From contig NZ_CP022336.1 in NCBI RefSeq assembly GCF_002218195.1, positions 496,001 through 560,000 of the forward strand: 64,000 bases of DNA, in the 5' to 3' direction. This document shows positions 35,047-44,909 of the stretch, piece by piece; position 1 is the stretch's first letter, and each line of letters starts with the position of its first letter. The stretch comes from Sphingorhabdus sp. SMR4y. Its GTDB lineage: Bacteria > Pseudomonadota > Alphaproteobacteria > Sphingomonadales > Sphingomonadaceae. The notes beneath the pieces were generated by a model. The model made no database searches. It was given only the letters and a program-made list of their open reading frames with translations, and was not told where the DNA came from. The translations under genes and the position numbers were made by a program.

Positions 35047-35253
35047 ATGCCTACAGGCACCGTAAAATTTTTCAACACCGACAAGGGCTATGGTTTCATT
35101 GCTCCTGAAGATGGTGGCGATGACAGCTTCGTACACATTACCGCAGTCCAGGCTGCCGGAATGCAGACGCTCGAAAAAGAACAGCGTTTGACCTATGACG
35201 TTGAAACCGGAAATAATGGCAAGAAAGCCGCTGTAAACCTGCAGCAGGCCTAA
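35047..35253 (+). CDS. Cold-shock domain protein
   Basis: A 68-residue CspA-family RNA chaperone. TGTVKFFNTDKGYGFIAPED with RNP1 (KGYGFI) and RNP2 (SFVHI) is intact. The ATG at 35047 follows AGGAATAAGACT; an ATG at 35029 would add six residues. A perfect terminator follows. Confidence 0.95.
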   Translation: MPTGTVKFFNTDKGYGFIAPEDGGDDSFVHITAVQAAGMQTLEKEQRLTYDVETGNNGKKAAVNLQQA

Positions 35254-35275
35254 GCCTTAGACCGAATATTATAAA

Positions 35276-35308
35276 GGGCGGCAGTGCCAGGCACTGCCGC
35301 CCTTTTTT
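35276..35308 (+). terminator. Rho-independent terminator of the cold-shock gene
   Basis: Stem GGGCGGCAGTGCC / GGCACTGCCGCCC with a two-base loop and seven T at the end. One of the strongest terminators in the window. Confidence 0.95.
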
Positions 35309-35328
35309 TGTCTGGATCGCCTTGCTGG

Positions 35329-36477
35329 CTAACTCCAGTCGAATGACAGGTTGCCGCGGTTATAAAGCTCGGCGAGAAGTGTCACAGCATCATCCGAACC
35401 ACGCAACCCGGCGTCGACCGTCAACCTGTCCCGGGCGCACAATTGTTCTGCCAATACGCTCGTCTCACCGGCGCAGTAAAAGCATTCTCCGTCGATGAAT
35501 AGCAGCAATTGACTGTCATCTTGTCGAATAAAGGAAAACCGGCTGGCAGGATTGCGGAGCAGCGGGTGATTCTCGGCCAGCAAGGCGCGCAGATGGTCTG
35601 TTTCGATCGGGTCCTCGGGACGCCAGTCGGTATCCGGATATCTGGGCGTGCTGCTATATTGGCCGAACCAGCGTGCAAAGGCAGCACGATCCGTCAGCTT
35701 CTCCGTAATCATGGCATGCAACCGGTCGATGGCGGCAGCTGGTATTTCCCCGGGATTTTCCTGTGTCGTCAGATCGGGATCGCAATATCTGTCATCATCG
35801 GTCATTTCGGGCAGCAGGTCGTCACACCAGTGACCGATCAGTTCCTTTCGCGAGGGAGAACGGAAGCCGACACTATAGGTCATGCAATCCGGTCCGATCG
35901 CAACACCATTATGGGCGATACCTGGCGGGATGTAGAGCATATCTCCGGGGTTCAGTACCCATTCTTCCATGACTTCGAATTTTGCCAGAAGCAACAAATC
36001 CTCGTGCGAGCGCAGTGCGGTTTGATCATTGCACATGCCGCCAATCTGCCAACGACGCTGGCCGAGGCCCTGAACCAGAAACACATCATAATGATCGAAA
36101 TGAGGGCCAACCCCGCCGCCATCGCTGGCATAGCTTACCATCACGTCATCGATCCGCCAGTTGGGGACGAAACGAAAAGGTGCGATTAGCGCGGCTACAT
36201 CCGGGACATGCTGGTCCACGGCCTGCACCAAAAGGGTCCATGGTGAATTTCCCAGTTCTCCGAAACGCGTTTCTGGCAATGGACCATGTTCGGCATTCCA
36301 GTCGTCGCTCGATTGTGTGATCAGGCGTGATTCCACATGATCTTCGCAAGCAAGCCCTGCGAGATCTTCGGGTGTCAGGGGATTGTGCCAGAACTGCCAC
36401 GGATTTCGGATCAGCAGCGGGCGCTTCTGCCAGTAGTCGCGCAGGAAAGTAGTGCTATCGAAGTTGTTGAATTGCAT
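35329..36477 (-). CDS. JmjC-type ribosomal oxygenase (RoxA/YcfD-like)
   Basis: A 382-residue cupin/JmjC enzyme. Iron ligands are H126-x-D128 in [10 protein letters not shown] and H189 in [10 protein letters not shown]. The N-terminus [17 protein letters not shown] and the C-terminal winged-helix-like part are conserved in L16 arginine hydroxylases. It likely hydroxylates Arg of ribosomal protein L16. Convergent to the cold-shock terminator, divergent from the pseudouridine synthase. Confidence 0.88.
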   Translation of the reverse strand: MQFNNFDSTTFLRDYWQKRPLLIRNPWQFWHNPLTPEDLAGLACEDHVESRLITQSSDDWNAEHGPLPETRFGELGNSPWTLLVQAVDQHVPDVAALIAPFRFVPNWRIDDVMVSYASDGGGVGPHFDHYDVFLVQGLGQRRWQIGGMCNDQTALRSHEDLLLLAKFEVMEEWVLNPGDMLYIPPGIAHNGVAIGPDCMTYSVGFRSPSRKELIGHWCDDLLPEMTDDDRYCDPDLTTQENPGEIPAAAIDRLHAMITEKLTDRAAFARWFGQYSSTPRYPDTDWRPEDPIETDHLRALLAENHPLLRNPASRFSFIRQDDSQLLLFIDGECFYCAGETSVLAEQLCARDRLTVDAGLRGSDDAVTLLAELYNRGNLSFDWS

Positions 36478-36607
36478 CGGTATGCGCTACACAATTTTGA
36501 TTGGCACCGGTAGCCATAGCGGTAATGAAAATCGGGTATGCACCCGAATTTTATCGCTCCCGGCGCTGGGGCGTTGCTCATTGGACATGTCGCTGCCAAA
36601 GGGGAGC

Positions 36608-37153
36608 ATGGCGAAACTGATCCTGTTCAACAAACCCTTCGGCGTGCTGCCGCAATTCACCGATCGTGGGAGCGAGACCAAACGTTCGACGCTTTCCAAT
36701 TTCATCGATGTGCCCGGTGTTTATCCTGCTGGCAGGCTGGACCGTGACAGCGAGGGCCTGATGATGCTCACCGATGATGGCAAGTTGCAGGCACGCATAT
36801 CCGATCCCAAATATAAGATGCCGAAAACCTATCTGGTGCAGGTAGAAGGCGATGTTTCGGAAGACGGCCTCGCTATGTTGCGACGAGGCGTCGAATTGAA
36901 AGACGGGTTGACCAGGCCCGCCACAGTCGAACGGATCGCGGAACCGGACCTTTGGCCCCGCGATCCGCCGATTCGGGTGCGAAAGAGCGTGCCGGATTGC
37001 TGGATCAAACTGACAATAAGCGAAGGTCGGAACCGGCAGGTCCGGCGGATGACCGCGGCTGTCGGCAACCCCACATTGCGGCTTGTGCGCTGGAGCATCG
37101 GGGACTGGACGCTCGAGGGACTTCTGCCCGGCGAATGGCGGGGCGATGGATAG
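36608..37153 (+). CDS. RluE/RsuA family pseudouridine synthase
   Basis: A 181-residue enzyme. Catalytic aspartate lies in [20 protein letters not shown] (GRLDRDSEG), with KTYLVQVEG, and [20 protein letters not shown] being conserved. The size without an S4 domain and the LFNKPF start point to the RluE type modifying 23S rRNA. I chose the ATG at 36608 with a close AGGGGA box; 36587 is possible. Confidence 0.88.
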   Translation: MAKLILFNKPFGVLPQFTDRGSETKRSTLSNFIDVPGVYPAGRLDRDSEGLMMLTDDGKLQARISDPKYKMPKTYLVQVEGDVSEDGLAMLRRGVELKDGLTRPATVERIAEPDLWPRDPPIRVRKSVPDCWIKLTISEGRNRQVRRMTAAVGNPTLRLVRWSIGDWTLEGLLPGEWRGDG

Positions 37154-37210
37154 GCCCTTTGCGCTTGTCGGCTTTTTGGATAGATCAGTCTCTCGGGAGT
37201 GAGACAAAAA

Positions 37211-38176
37211 ATGAAAAAGATGATCAAAATCATTCTGCTGTTGCTGGTAGTGCTGGGGGCGGCTTTTCTGATTTTCCGGACTCCGGATACAGATCGTGCC
37301 GATATGATCGCCAAATATGGCAGTGAAGCCTCGCGCTTTGTCGAAGATAGCCATGGTGCTAAAATCCATTATCGTGATGAAGGCAACAAGGACGGCCCGG
37401 CGCTACTGCTGATCCACGGGTCGAACAGCCTGCTCCAGACATGGGAGCCCGTGGTGGCTCTTCTCGGTGTTCGATATCGTCTCATTTCCTTGGATCTCTA
37501 TGGTCACGGCCTCACCGGCCCCCATCCGACTGGCGCCTATGATGCCGATACCAATATCGCGGCTGCGGTCCGGGTGCTCAATACGGTCGGCGTCGACAAG
37601 GCCTATTGGGTCGGGAACAGTATGGGCGGCTGGCTGAGCTGGCGTGCCGGTCTGTCGGTACCGGAGCGCATCTCTGGACTGGTTCTGATTGATGCGTCCG
37701 GTGCGCAGGTCGCGGAAAAGATCAAACCCTATCTGGGAGCCAGGCTGGCGCGGTCCTCCATCGGACAGATATTGCTGCCGGAAATTACGCCGCGCTTTCT
37801 GGTCAAATCCTCGCTGGAAGAAAATTTCGCCAAGCCGGAGCGGCTGACCGAAGCGCAAGTCGATCGCTATTGGGAACTGCTTCGCTTTCCGGGCAATCGA
37901 CAAGCGGCAGTCGATCGGGGCAAGACCCCGCGCCAGCCGGAAAAATGGGACGAGGTCGGTACTTTGGAAATGCCCGTGCTATTGCTCTGGGGCGAGCAAG
38001 ACAGCGTCATCCCCGTGTCTCACGCTCGCGCGTTTGAAGCCGCAATCCCGGGCAGCAAGCTGATCACCTATGCCGATGCCGGTCACCTTCCAATGGAGGA
38101 AACGCCGGAACAGGTGGCGCGGGATATTGATGCCTGGATACAGCGTTTGAACGTAGCGCCGGCTGTACCGGAATGA
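37211..38176 (+). CDS. Alpha/beta hydrolase, membrane-anchored
   Basis: A 321-residue hydrolase with an N-terminal hydrophobic anchor (IIKIILLLLVVLGAAFLIF). HGSNSLLQTW holds the oxyanion region, GNSMGG the nucleophile Ser, LLLWGEQDSVIP the acid Asp, and AGHLPMEE the catalytic His. The Asp and His positions match haloalkane dehalogenase/epoxide-hydrolase-like esterases. The substrate is unknown. Start at 37211; an in-frame GTG at 37199 is an alternative. Confidence 0.85.
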   Translation: MKKMIKIILLLLVVLGAAFLIFRTPDTDRADMIAKYGSEASRFVEDSHGAKIHYRDEGNKDGPALLLIHGSNSLLQTWEPVVALLGVRYRLISLDLYGHGLTGPHPTGAYDADTNIAAAVRVLNTVGVDKAYWVGNSMGGWLSWRAGLSVPERISGLVLIDASGAQVAEKIKPYLGARLARSSIGQILLPEITPRFLVKSSLEENFAKPERLTEAQVDRYWELLRFPGNRQAAVDRGKTPRQPEKWDEVGTLEMPVLLLWGEQDSVIPVSHARAFEAAIPGSKLITYADAGHLPMEETPEQVARDIDAWIQRLNVAPAVPE

Positions 38177-38216
38177 AATTCCTTCCGGGCTGCAACCGGT
38201 TTGGCGTGTCGTCTAT

Positions 38217-38921
38217 CTAGGAGGCAACATCGGGCAGGCTCCAGTCAATCGGTGCCATTCCGTTCTGTTCCAGAAATCTGTTGGTTCTGCTGAAATGCTT
38301 GCAGCCGAAAAAGCCGTGATAGGCGGACAGCGGCGAGGGGTGAGGGGCCTTCAAAACGAGATGCCTGCCACCGTCTTCCACGCTTTCCACAAAGGCGGCC
38401 TTTTTCTGGGCGTAGCTTCCCCATAGAAGAAACACGACCGGTTCGGGTTTTGCCGCAATCAGCCGGACTATGGCATCGGTAAATTTTTCCCAGCCCCTGC
38501 CACGATGGGAAGCGGCGTTGGCCATTTCCACCGTCAAGACGCTGTTGAGCAATAGCACGCCCTGCTTCGCCCAATGTTCAAGGAAGCCATGAGCAGGGCG
38601 CGATAGGCCGAGATCGCTTTCCAGCTCCTTGTAGATATTGACCAGCGACGGCGGCGGGCGAACGCCGGGCTGGACGCTGAAGCACAGGCCATGGGCCTGC
38701 CCGGGACCGTGATAGGGGTCCTGCCCAAGGATGACCACCCGCACCCGATCAAGCGGAGTGAGATCAAGCGCGCGAAAATATTCTTCGCTCTTGGGGTAAA
38801 TCTGTTTCCCTGCCGCTTTTTCCTGCAGCAGAAATTCCCGTAGAGCGACCATGTATTCGCTCGAGAATTCGTGGAGGAGTGGCTGTTTCCAGCTTTCGTT
38901 CAATTTGATGTGATCATCCAT
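38217..38921 (-). CDS. ung: Uracil-DNA glycosylase
   Basis: Base-excision repair enzyme of family 1, 234 residues. [18 protein letters not shown] holds the catalytic Asp, [13 protein letters not shown] the catalytic His and Leu loop. It removes uracil from DNA. Convergent to the hydrolase gene. Confidence 0.97.
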   Translation of the reverse strand: MDDHIKLNESWKQPLLHEFSSEYMVALREFLLQEKAAGKQIYPKSEEYFRALDLTPLDRVRVVILGQDPYHGPGQAHGLCFSVQPGVRPPPSLVNIYKELESDLGLSRPAHGFLEHWAKQGVLLLNSVLTVEMANAASHRGRGWEKFTDAIVRLIAAKPEPVVFLLWGSYAQKKAAFVESVEDGGRHLVLKAPHPSPLSAYHGFFGCKHFSRTNRFLEQNGMAPIDWSLPDVAS

Positions 38922-39053
38922 GCCGGATCGATAGCAAGTCGCAATTGACAGGCAAAGCAGGATCGACCCGGCTTGCCAGTTTCGCTAGAGGAGATTACCG
39001 TCTCTCGCAGGTGCCATCAGAAAGCGCGAGCGCAAAAGGAACTATCTCTTCCC

Positions 39054-40187
39054 ATGACCGACAGCAATATTCCCGTCATTTCCGCAACCGGCCTGTTTAC
39101 GCCGGAGAATAGCATCAGCAACGAGGAACTGGTGGCCAGTTTCAACGCCTATGTTGATCTCCACAACCGCGAAAATGCTGATGCTATAGCAGCAGGGCAC
39201 GTTGAAGAGCTGCAACATAGTTCGGTGGAGTTCATTGAAAAGGCGTCAGGCATTAAATCGCGTTTTGTCCTGTCGAAGGACCCGATCCTTGATCCGAAAG
39301 TCATGTGTCCCCGCTTGCCGGAGAGGCCCGACAGCGAGATCTCCATATTGGCGGAAATCGGCGTGAAGGCCGCTTTGCAGGCGCTGGAACGGGCAGGGCG
39401 CAAGCCAGAGGATGTCGACGCGGTGTTGTGCGCCTGCTCGAACCTGCAGCGCGCCTATCCCGCCATCGCGGTCGAAATCCAAGACGCTCTCGGCATGGAA
39501 GACGGATTCGGCTTTGATATGAATGTCGCCTGTTCGTCTGCAACCTTCGGCATTCAGACCGCGGCAGATTATATCCGCTCGGGTAGTGCCCGATCGGTTC
39601 TGGTTATCAATCCGGAGATTTGTTCCGGCCATCTCAACTGGCGCGACCGGGACAGTCATTTCATCTTTGGTGATGTGGCTACGGCGATTCTTGTCGAAGC
39701 CAAGGATATTGCGCCGGCCCAGCATTGGGAGATCGTCGGAACTAAACTCAAGACCCAGTTTTCCAATAACATCCGCAACAATTTCGGATTTCTCAACCGC
39801 ACCCATCCGGAAAGCCGCGACGACAAGGACAAGCTGTTCGTCCAGGAAGGGCGCAAGGTGTTCAAGGAAGTGGTACCGATGGTTGCCAATATGATCAACG
39901 AACAGACGGAACGTCTGGGTATCGAAGCAGGGTCGTTGCGCCGTCTCTGGCTGCATCAGGCCAATGCCGGCATGAACCGCCTGATCGCGCAGCGGGTGCT
40001 GGGCCATGAAGCGACTGACGACGAAAGTCCGACAGTTCTCGACACTTATGCCAATACATCGTCCGCTGGATCGATCATCGCCTTCCACAAACATAGCGAG
40101 GATCTTTCGGACGGAGATATCGGGCTGATCTGTTCCTTTGGCGCGGGCTATTCAGCAGGAACGGTTTTTGTGCGCAAAAATGCCTAA
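39054..40187 (+). CDS. 3-oxoacyl-ACP synthase III-like protein
   Basis: A thiolase-fold condensing enzyme of 377 residues. Cys in NVACSSATFGIQTAA, His in LHQANAGMNRLI and Asn in YANTSSAGS complete the FabH Cys-His-Asn triad. Its length exceeds that of E. coli FabH (317), with inserts near residues 30-60 and 220-250. It belongs to the broader KAS III group that also starts specialised lipids. A weak AAAGGA lies upstream of the ATG. It stands alone with no ACP nearby. Confidence 0.88.
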   Translation: MTDSNIPVISATGLFTPENSISNEELVASFNAYVDLHNRENADAIAAGHVEELQHSSVEFIEKASGIKSRFVLSKDPILDPKVMCPRLPERPDSEISILAEIGVKAALQALERAGRKPEDVDAVLCACSNLQRAYPAIAVEIQDALGMEDGFGFDMNVACSSATFGIQTAADYIRSGSARSVLVINPEICSGHLNWRDRDSHFIFGDVATAILVEAKDIAPAQHWEIVGTKLKTQFSNNIRNNFGFLNRTHPESRDDKDKLFVQEGRKVFKEVVPMVANMINEQTERLGIEAGSLRRLWLHQANAGMNRLIAQRVLGHEATDDESPTVLDTYANTSSAGSIIAFHKHSEDLSDGDIGLICSFGAGYSAGTVFVRKNA

Positions 40188-40202
40188 AGAGGGAGGATTG
40201 AT

Positions 40203-40607
40203 ATGACGATGACAGGCCAGTGCTTATGCGGTGCGGTAAGCTATTCGATCGCAGGCGAGATGCAGATGTGCGGTGTCTGTCATTGCAAAAACTGCCAGCG
40301 CCAGGCGGGCAGCTCCTATTCCGTGTTGTTCGCGGTGGCGGATGACCAGATTAAGATCAGCGGCGATCTCACCACCTATGAGGATCATGCCGATAGCGGC
40401 AATGTCGTCCATCGCCACTTTTGTGGTACTTGCGGTTCACCGGTGAAAACTTCGCTTCCGAGCCAACCGGGAATGACCTTCATCAAGGCAGGCACGCTGG
40501 ATGATAGCAGCGTGCTGAAACCGCGAATTCATTTCTGGACCGGCAGCAAGCAGCCCTGGGTCGAGATTGATCCGAATGTTCCACAAATGGAGGGTAATCC
40601 CGGGTGA
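40203..40607 (+). CDS. GFA family protein
   Basis: A 134-residue zinc protein. Zinc ligands GQCLCGAVSY, CHCKNCQRQAG and FCGTCGSPV are complete. Related to glutathione-dependent formaldehyde-activating enzyme, but single-domain GFA proteins are mostly uncharacterised. GGGAGGA precedes the ATG. Its stop overlaps the GTG start of the next gene. Compare the frameshifted GFA at 16094. Confidence 0.88.
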   Translation: MTMTGQCLCGAVSYSIAGEMQMCGVCHCKNCQRQAGSSYSVLFAVADDQIKISGDLTTYEDHADSGNVVHRHFCGTCGSPVKTSLPSQPGMTFIKAGTLDDSSVLKPRIHFWTGSKQPWVEIDPNVPQMEGNPG

Positions 40608-41155
40608 TCATACCCAAAGCATGTGTTGCTGCTGCGACATTGCTGATGATCGCCTCGGGATGCTCGAGCGAGACTCAGATGGATGCATCCAAGCGACTGG
40701 ACCAGCCGCAAATCATTATCTTGCAGGCCGATGGTCTGGCCCGACCAGACGGGACGCTGCTAAATTATGGCAGCGACATAAAATCTGTAACTGCAATGAT
40801 CGAGCGCTTCGGTCCGGTTGACCAGCATCGCAACACTGATTGCGGCGCCGGACCCATGGTCTTTGTCGCGTCCCCGGCGACTGGACTCACTGCGAATTTT
40901 CAGAACGATCAACTGGTTGGCTGGTTTTATGACGGTAATGGGCGGTCGGCCCGTCTGGTGAATGATATCAGTGTCGGGTCAACCTATACCGAATTGAGCA
41001 ACGCGATGCCTGTCGAAATGCAAGCCGACAGCACGCTGGGTGTCGAATTTTTTGCTGGTGATCCTGCCGGGTTTGTAGGCGGTTTTCTTTCTGGTCAAAG
41101 CCATGATGCCGTGGTCGAGAGTCTGTATTCGGGGACTAACTGCTTTTTCCGCTAA
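40604..41155 (+). CDS. Hypothetical lipoprotein
   Basis: A 183-residue protein. GTG start overlaps the GFA stop by four bases. Signal ACVAAATLLMIASGCSS gives a lipobox IASGC. Contains two cysteines (NTDCGAG and TNCFFR) that may form a disulfide. No family recognised. Confidence 0.65.
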   Translation: MIIPKACVAAATLLMIASGCSSETQMDASKRLDQPQIIILQADGLARPDGTLLNYGSDIKSVTAMIERFGPVDQHRNTDCGAGPMVFVASPATGLTANFQNDQLVGWFYDGNGRSARLVNDISVGSTYTELSNAMPVEMQADSTLGVEFFAGDPAGFVGGFLSGQSHDAVVESLYSGTNCFFR

Positions 41156-41172
41156 GCGTGGCTGGCGAAAGA

Positions 41173-41574
41173 TTATTCGCCGCGAAAATTGAGTTCGAGC
41201 AGCACTCCGTTGGGCTCACAAAAGAACAGCTGTTTTAGCTCAATAGAGGGAATGTCGTTTAGCCGATAGCCGATTCCGTGGGCGTCCAGGCGTTTGATAA
41301 ACGCCAGATGATCGCTGCAGTCCAGCGCGACGTGATGGATCGCACCAGTGCTGGGGCCGGCCTGGGTGTCTCGTTGATAGGCCTGCACCATTTCTCTGGA
41401 ATTGATATGGAATATCGCTCGGCCGCTATCGTCGTAGAGCCACTGGACCAGTTCCGGCGGCAATGGTTCGGGGCCGTCTCGTACATCGAGATCAAATATG
41501 TCGACGAAAAACCGGGCGGTGCCGGCGAGATCATCGGTAATGATGTTCACATGGTCCAATGCGTTGAGTTTCAT
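41173..41574 (-). CDS. VOC superfamily (glyoxalase-like) protein
   Basis: A 133-residue vicinal-oxygen-chelate protein: LDHVNIITDDLAGTARFFVD, then IHHVALDCSDHLAFIKRLDA and the C-terminal LFFCEPNGVLLELNF. Metal ligands are H7-like, H, E of the family. The ATG is one base past the enoyl-CoA hydratase stop, so it is the last gene of an operon. Substrate unknown. Confidence 0.85.
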   Translation of the reverse strand: MKLNALDHVNIITDDLAGTARFFVDIFDLDVRDGPEPLPPELVQWLYDDSGRAIFHINSREMVQAYQRDTQAGPSTGAIHHVALDCSDHLAFIKRLDAHGIGYRLNDIPSIELKQLFFCEPNGVLLELNFRGE

Positions 41575-41575
41575 G

Positions 41576-42352
41576 TCAGCCCTTCAACTTGCGACCGCGC
41601 TCAATGATAGCCTGTCGACGCTTTTCGACATCGTCGGCTGACACATTCCCGTTCCACGCGTCGGTGGTCTGTTTTTCCAGCACCAGCGCGTCTTTGAAAC
41701 TGCGATCATAGCCGTCAAAGATCAACTTCTTATATGCTTTGAGAAATTCAGGGTCGATACTCGCGATATCCGCGGCCAGTGCGCGGGCTTTGGGCATTAG
41801 TTCTTCGGCCGCATAGACATGGTTGACCAGACCCCAGTCGCAAGCGGTCTGCGCGTCCAGAAACTGACCGGTGAAGCTCAGCTCGCAGGCTCTGGACAGG
41901 CCGATGAAACGTGACAGTTTCTGCGATAGCCCCCAGCCGGGAATGATGCCGACCCGCGCGTGGGTATCGGCAAAACGGGCATTCGTCGAAGCGATACGGA
42001 TATCGCAGGCGAGAGCCAGTTCGAAGCCGCCGGTGATCGCGACGCCGTTGATGGCGCCGATCACGGGAATGTTTAATGATTCCAGCGCCCGGCAGGGGTT
42101 TCGTGCAGGGTTCTGATCGGTCGCAGCACCCAAGCCCTGTTCTCCCAGTTCCTTGAGATCAAGGCCGGCCGTAAAGGCCCGCTCACCCGCACCGGTCACG
42201 ATGACGGCACGGATATCATCATCCTGTGCTATGTCCTGACAGGCGTCGAACAACTCGGTTCGCAGGCCGTGGGACAGAGCATTCATCGCCTCCGGGCGGT
42301 TGAGCGTTATTGTGGCAATGCCGTCTGTTTTGTCCAGCAATATCAAAGCCAT
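41576..42352 (-). CDS. Enoyl-CoA hydratase/isomerase
   Basis: A 258-residue crotonase-fold enzyme. The oxyanion hole GAGERAFTAGLDL and the glycine-rich INGVAITGGFELALACDIRI are clear. One catalytic Glu is at GIIPGWG (Pro-Gly-Trp replaces the usual Glu position in some members), so the exact reaction is uncertain. The ATG at 42352 follows GGGAGAG, and shares A with the upstream TGA (TGATG). The middle gene of an SDR-enoyl-CoA-VOC operon. Confidence 0.88.
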   Translation of the reverse strand: MALILLDKTDGIATITLNRPEAMNALSHGLRTELFDACQDIAQDDDIRAVIVTGAGERAFTAGLDLKELGEQGLGAATDQNPARNPCRALESLNIPVIGAINGVAITGGFELALACDIRIASTNARFADTHARVGIIPGWGLSQKLSRFIGLSRACELSFTGQFLDAQTACDWGLVNHVYAAEELMPKARALAADIASIDPEFLKAYKKLIFDGYDRSFKDALVLEKQTTDAWNGNVSADDVEKRRQAIIERGRKLKG

Positions 42353-43176
42353 CAGTCTTTCTCTCCCGCTTCGTATTTTTCCGCTATCTGAGCGCCCAGC
42401 GCGGCCGTCATCGCAAAACATTGGTCGGGATCGCTTTGCCGCAATAAGGCGATTTGCTGTTCCATTCCCTCTGCGATGAGAAGCTCGGGAATATTGTTCG
42501 CTACAGCCTCCAGAATCTGCCGCGCGCACTCGTCCGGTTCCATTCCATTGTCGATCGCAGCATCAGATTTCCCGCGGCGTTTGCCCTCTTTGGTCAATGC
42601 GTTGCGCGAGACATTGGTGCGGATCGAGCCCGGCAGGATATTGGTGACACGGACATTATGCAGCTGCTCGATTTCGGCGCGCAAGGCGTCCATATAGCCG
42701 ATCAGTCCGTGTTTGGCGGCGCAATAAGCGGTGCGCAAGGGGACGCCGACACGACCCGCAACAGAGCTGATCCCGACAATATGACCACCGCCCGCCGCGA
42801 TCATGTGTGGCAATAACAATTGGGTTAGCCAGATTGGCGCCAGCAGATCGACATTGATGATCTTGTGATGGACGTCGGGATGGGTGTCGAGCGCCAGACT
42901 GCGCTGGCTGATCCCCGCATTATTGACGAGAATATCGACCTTGCCCTTCCAGTTGCGTGCTTTCTCGACCTTTGCGGGGAGTGCATCGTAGTCAGTGGTT
43001 TCAAAAGGCAGAATGCAGGCATCTGTCGCGATACCGGCAGCGACTTTTTCCAAAGCTTCGGTGCGGCGGCCCGACAGGATGATGTGGGCACCTTCGGCCG
43101 CAAAAGCCTTGGCCAGTGCTTCGCCAATTCCTGAAGATGCTCCGGTGATCCAGACGATCTTCCCGTCAAATGTCAT
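42352..43176 (-). CDS. Short-chain dehydrogenase/reductase
   Basis: A 274-residue SDR. Cofactor loop TGASSGIGEALA, NNAGIS, catalytic Ser in ISSVAGR and Y-x3-K in YCAAKHG are complete. NADP preference suggested by the SGRR motif after strand 2. The ATG at 43176 overlaps the upstream membrane protein stop (ATGA). Substrate likely an acyl or hydroxyl compound given the enoyl-CoA hydratase next door. Confidence 0.9.
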   Translation of the reverse strand: MTFDGKIVWITGASSGIGEALAKAFAAEGAHIILSGRRTEALEKVAAGIATDACILPFETTDYDALPAKVEKARNWKGKVDILVNNAGISQRSLALDTHPDVHHKIINVDLLAPIWLTQLLLPHMIAAGGGHIVGISSVAGRVGVPLRTAYCAAKHGLIGYMDALRAEIEQLHNVRVTNILPGSIRTNVSRNALTKEGKRRGKSDAAIDNGMEPDECARQILEAVANNIPELLIAEGMEQQIALLRQSDPDQCFAMTAALGAQIAEKYEAGEKD

Positions 43177-43529
43177 AGGTCCGCTCCTCTTTCCGCTGCT
43201 TTTGATTTTTTCCAGCCAGCATAGCATAATGCCAGCATGATCACATTACCCAAAGCGTCAAGGAGCCCCATGCTGGTGAACACAGGATCATGGAAAGTAA
43301 AATAATAATTGAACCCGAAAAAGGGCAGCAGTGCGATTCCATAGACCAGAAAAGTCAGTGACGAAAAGCGGGAAAAGGCAGCGAACAGACCCGACAACAG
43401 AGCCTGCGCACCGAAGCAGGCGATGGCGAACGGCAATATCCGTCCGCCTTCGCGATATTCCGGCAGCAATGTCGTATCAATCACATGCTGCGGAAAAAGC
43501 GAGGCCCAGCCGCCAAGGACAAAGAACAC
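43173..43529 (-). CDS. Hypothetical membrane protein, uncertain start
   Basis: At least 118 residues with three to four membrane helices (VLGGWASLF; ILPFAIACFGAQALLSGLFA; LGNVIMLALCYAGW). The GTG at 43529 is the first start codon in frame, but the frame continues upstream with protein-like residues (TPKRIQLFFALV), so the real start may be a non-standard codon or lie further up. Its stop overlaps the SDR ATG. Unknown family. Confidence 0.55.
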   Translation of the reverse strand: MFFVLGGWASLFPQHVIDTTLLPEYREGGRILPFAIACFGAQALLSGLFAAFSRFSSLTFLVYGIALLPFFGFNYYFTFHDPVFTSMGLLDALGNVIMLALCYAGWKKSKAAERGADL

Positions 43530-43579
43530 CAGCGCAAAGAATAGCTGGATGCGCTTTGGTGTGATGCTGGTTATGGCGG

Positions 43580-43897
43580 CTAAGCGCTTATGCTGGTTTT
43601 GGGCGCATCGTCGCCCAGATCTTCGAACCAGGCTTCCACTTCGCCGTTCAGCTTGATCAGCAGCGGATTGCCCTTGCGATCCATGGTTTTGCCGGCTTGC
43701 ACCTTAACCCAGCCTTCGGAGACACAATATTCCTCGATATTATGTTTGCGTGTCCCGCGGAAATTGATCCCGATCCCGCGCGTGAGCAATTCGCCGCCAT
43801 AATGCGGGCTCCGCGGATTGATGGCCAACCGGTCCGGCGGGGTGTCTTGTCCGGAGGCTGCGCTATTGGCGGGATCGGGCTGTTGGTTTTCGGTCAT
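43580..43897 (-). CDS. DUF3297 family protein
   Basis: A 105-residue protein: DRLAINPRSPHYGGELLTRG, GIGINFRGTRKHNIEEYCVS and EGWVKVQAGKTMDRKGNPLL, then LNGEVEAWF, diagnostic of DUF3297. Function unknown in the family. Precedes the membrane/SDR operon. Confidence 0.88.
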   Translation of the reverse strand: MTENQQPDPANSAASGQDTPPDRLAINPRSPHYGGELLTRGIGINFRGTRKHNIEEYCVSEGWVKVQAGKTMDRKGNPLLIKLNGEVEAWFEDLGDDAPKTSISA

Positions 43898-43983
43898 TTC
43901 TATTTTCCTGTATTGCTGCCGCGCTTTGCCAGATTGTTCGCCAAAATCAAGTATTGAGCGTCGAGAGTATATCAGTGCCGCGG

Positions 43984-44844
43984 CTAGTTTGAAGCAGCTG
44001 CCTCTGCAGGACTGTCATCGGCAAGAGCCCGGTAAATGCCGGCAGGGACCAGAAGATAGAGAGGTATCAGTGAAAAATATAATATGACGGCCACGATCAG
44101 GGTCAAAGCGACCGATATTTTCGTCAGAAAATACGCGAGTACAAGCAGCGCGAACATGAATAGAGCGACCGCGATGCCGATAATAAAAAGGTAGAGCATG
44201 AGCATGAGACTGTTCCCCTTGGTCAGCTTCCACGAGTCGATCAGAGCCTGAAAGGAATTATAGCTGCGTTTTGCCGCCATGAGCGGCCCCGTAGTGCCGA
44301 ACCTCGCGAGAAGAAACAGCATAAGGGCCAGCAATCCGGTGTAGATTAACACGAATATGGGGCCTAAACCCGGTCCGGTGCCGGCAGTCGCTACCCCTCC
44401 GCCGGAAGCGAAACCTATTGCCAGCAGGGCAACAACCATGCCGACGAACAGCATGGCGATAAAGAACAGGATATATATGGTGATCACAGCCAGAGTAGTC
44501 ATCAGGGCTGCACCGAAACCGTAGGCAATGATACCGCCAGTCGTGTCCTGACCCCGGGCCAGAACCAGTCTCCAGGCGATGAAACAGCCTGTCCAACTGG
44601 CGATCCAACTGATGATATTTACAATGCCGAGAAGCGAGGACTGGCCTTCCATCAAACCCGCCATTGCTTGGGAATCGCCGTTCATGTTCTCGAATGCTGC
44701 CAGATAGAAGTCGGAAAACAGCCAGTAGAACAAAGCGAAAAACGGGACCGTTGTGGCAAGCATCACCAGAGTGACGGCAACGCCATGTTCCTTGAGCATG
44801 GCGATCATGATCAACCAGGCCTCGCCCATATCAAAATTTCGCAT
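43984..44844 (-). CDS. Polytopic membrane protein, six helices
   Basis: A 286-residue protein with about six membrane helices, of a type widespread in sphingomonads and of unknown function. Gly/Ala-rich loop AIGFASGGGVATAGTG lies in the middle. AGGGGGAAC precedes the ATG. It lies just downstream of typA on the same strand. Confidence 0.75.
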   Translation of the reverse strand: MRNFDMGEAWLIMIAMLKEHGVAVTLVMLATTVPFFALFYWLFSDFYLAAFENMNGDSQAMAGLMEGQSSLLGIVNIISWIASWTGCFIAWRLVLARGQDTTGGIIAYGFGAALMTTLAVITIYILFFIAMLFVGMVVALLAIGFASGGGVATAGTGPGLGPIFVLIYTGLLALMLFLLARFGTTGPLMAAKRSYNSFQALIDSWKLTKGNSLMLMLYLFIIGIAVALFMFALLVLAYFLTKISVALTLIVAVILYFSLIPLYLLVPAGIYRALADDSPAEAAASN

Positions 44845-44909
44845 TGAAGTTCCCCCTGCCGCTGCCTCACATTGTGAGTGCAGCAAGGGTAGTTCAAATC
44901 ATCGGCAGG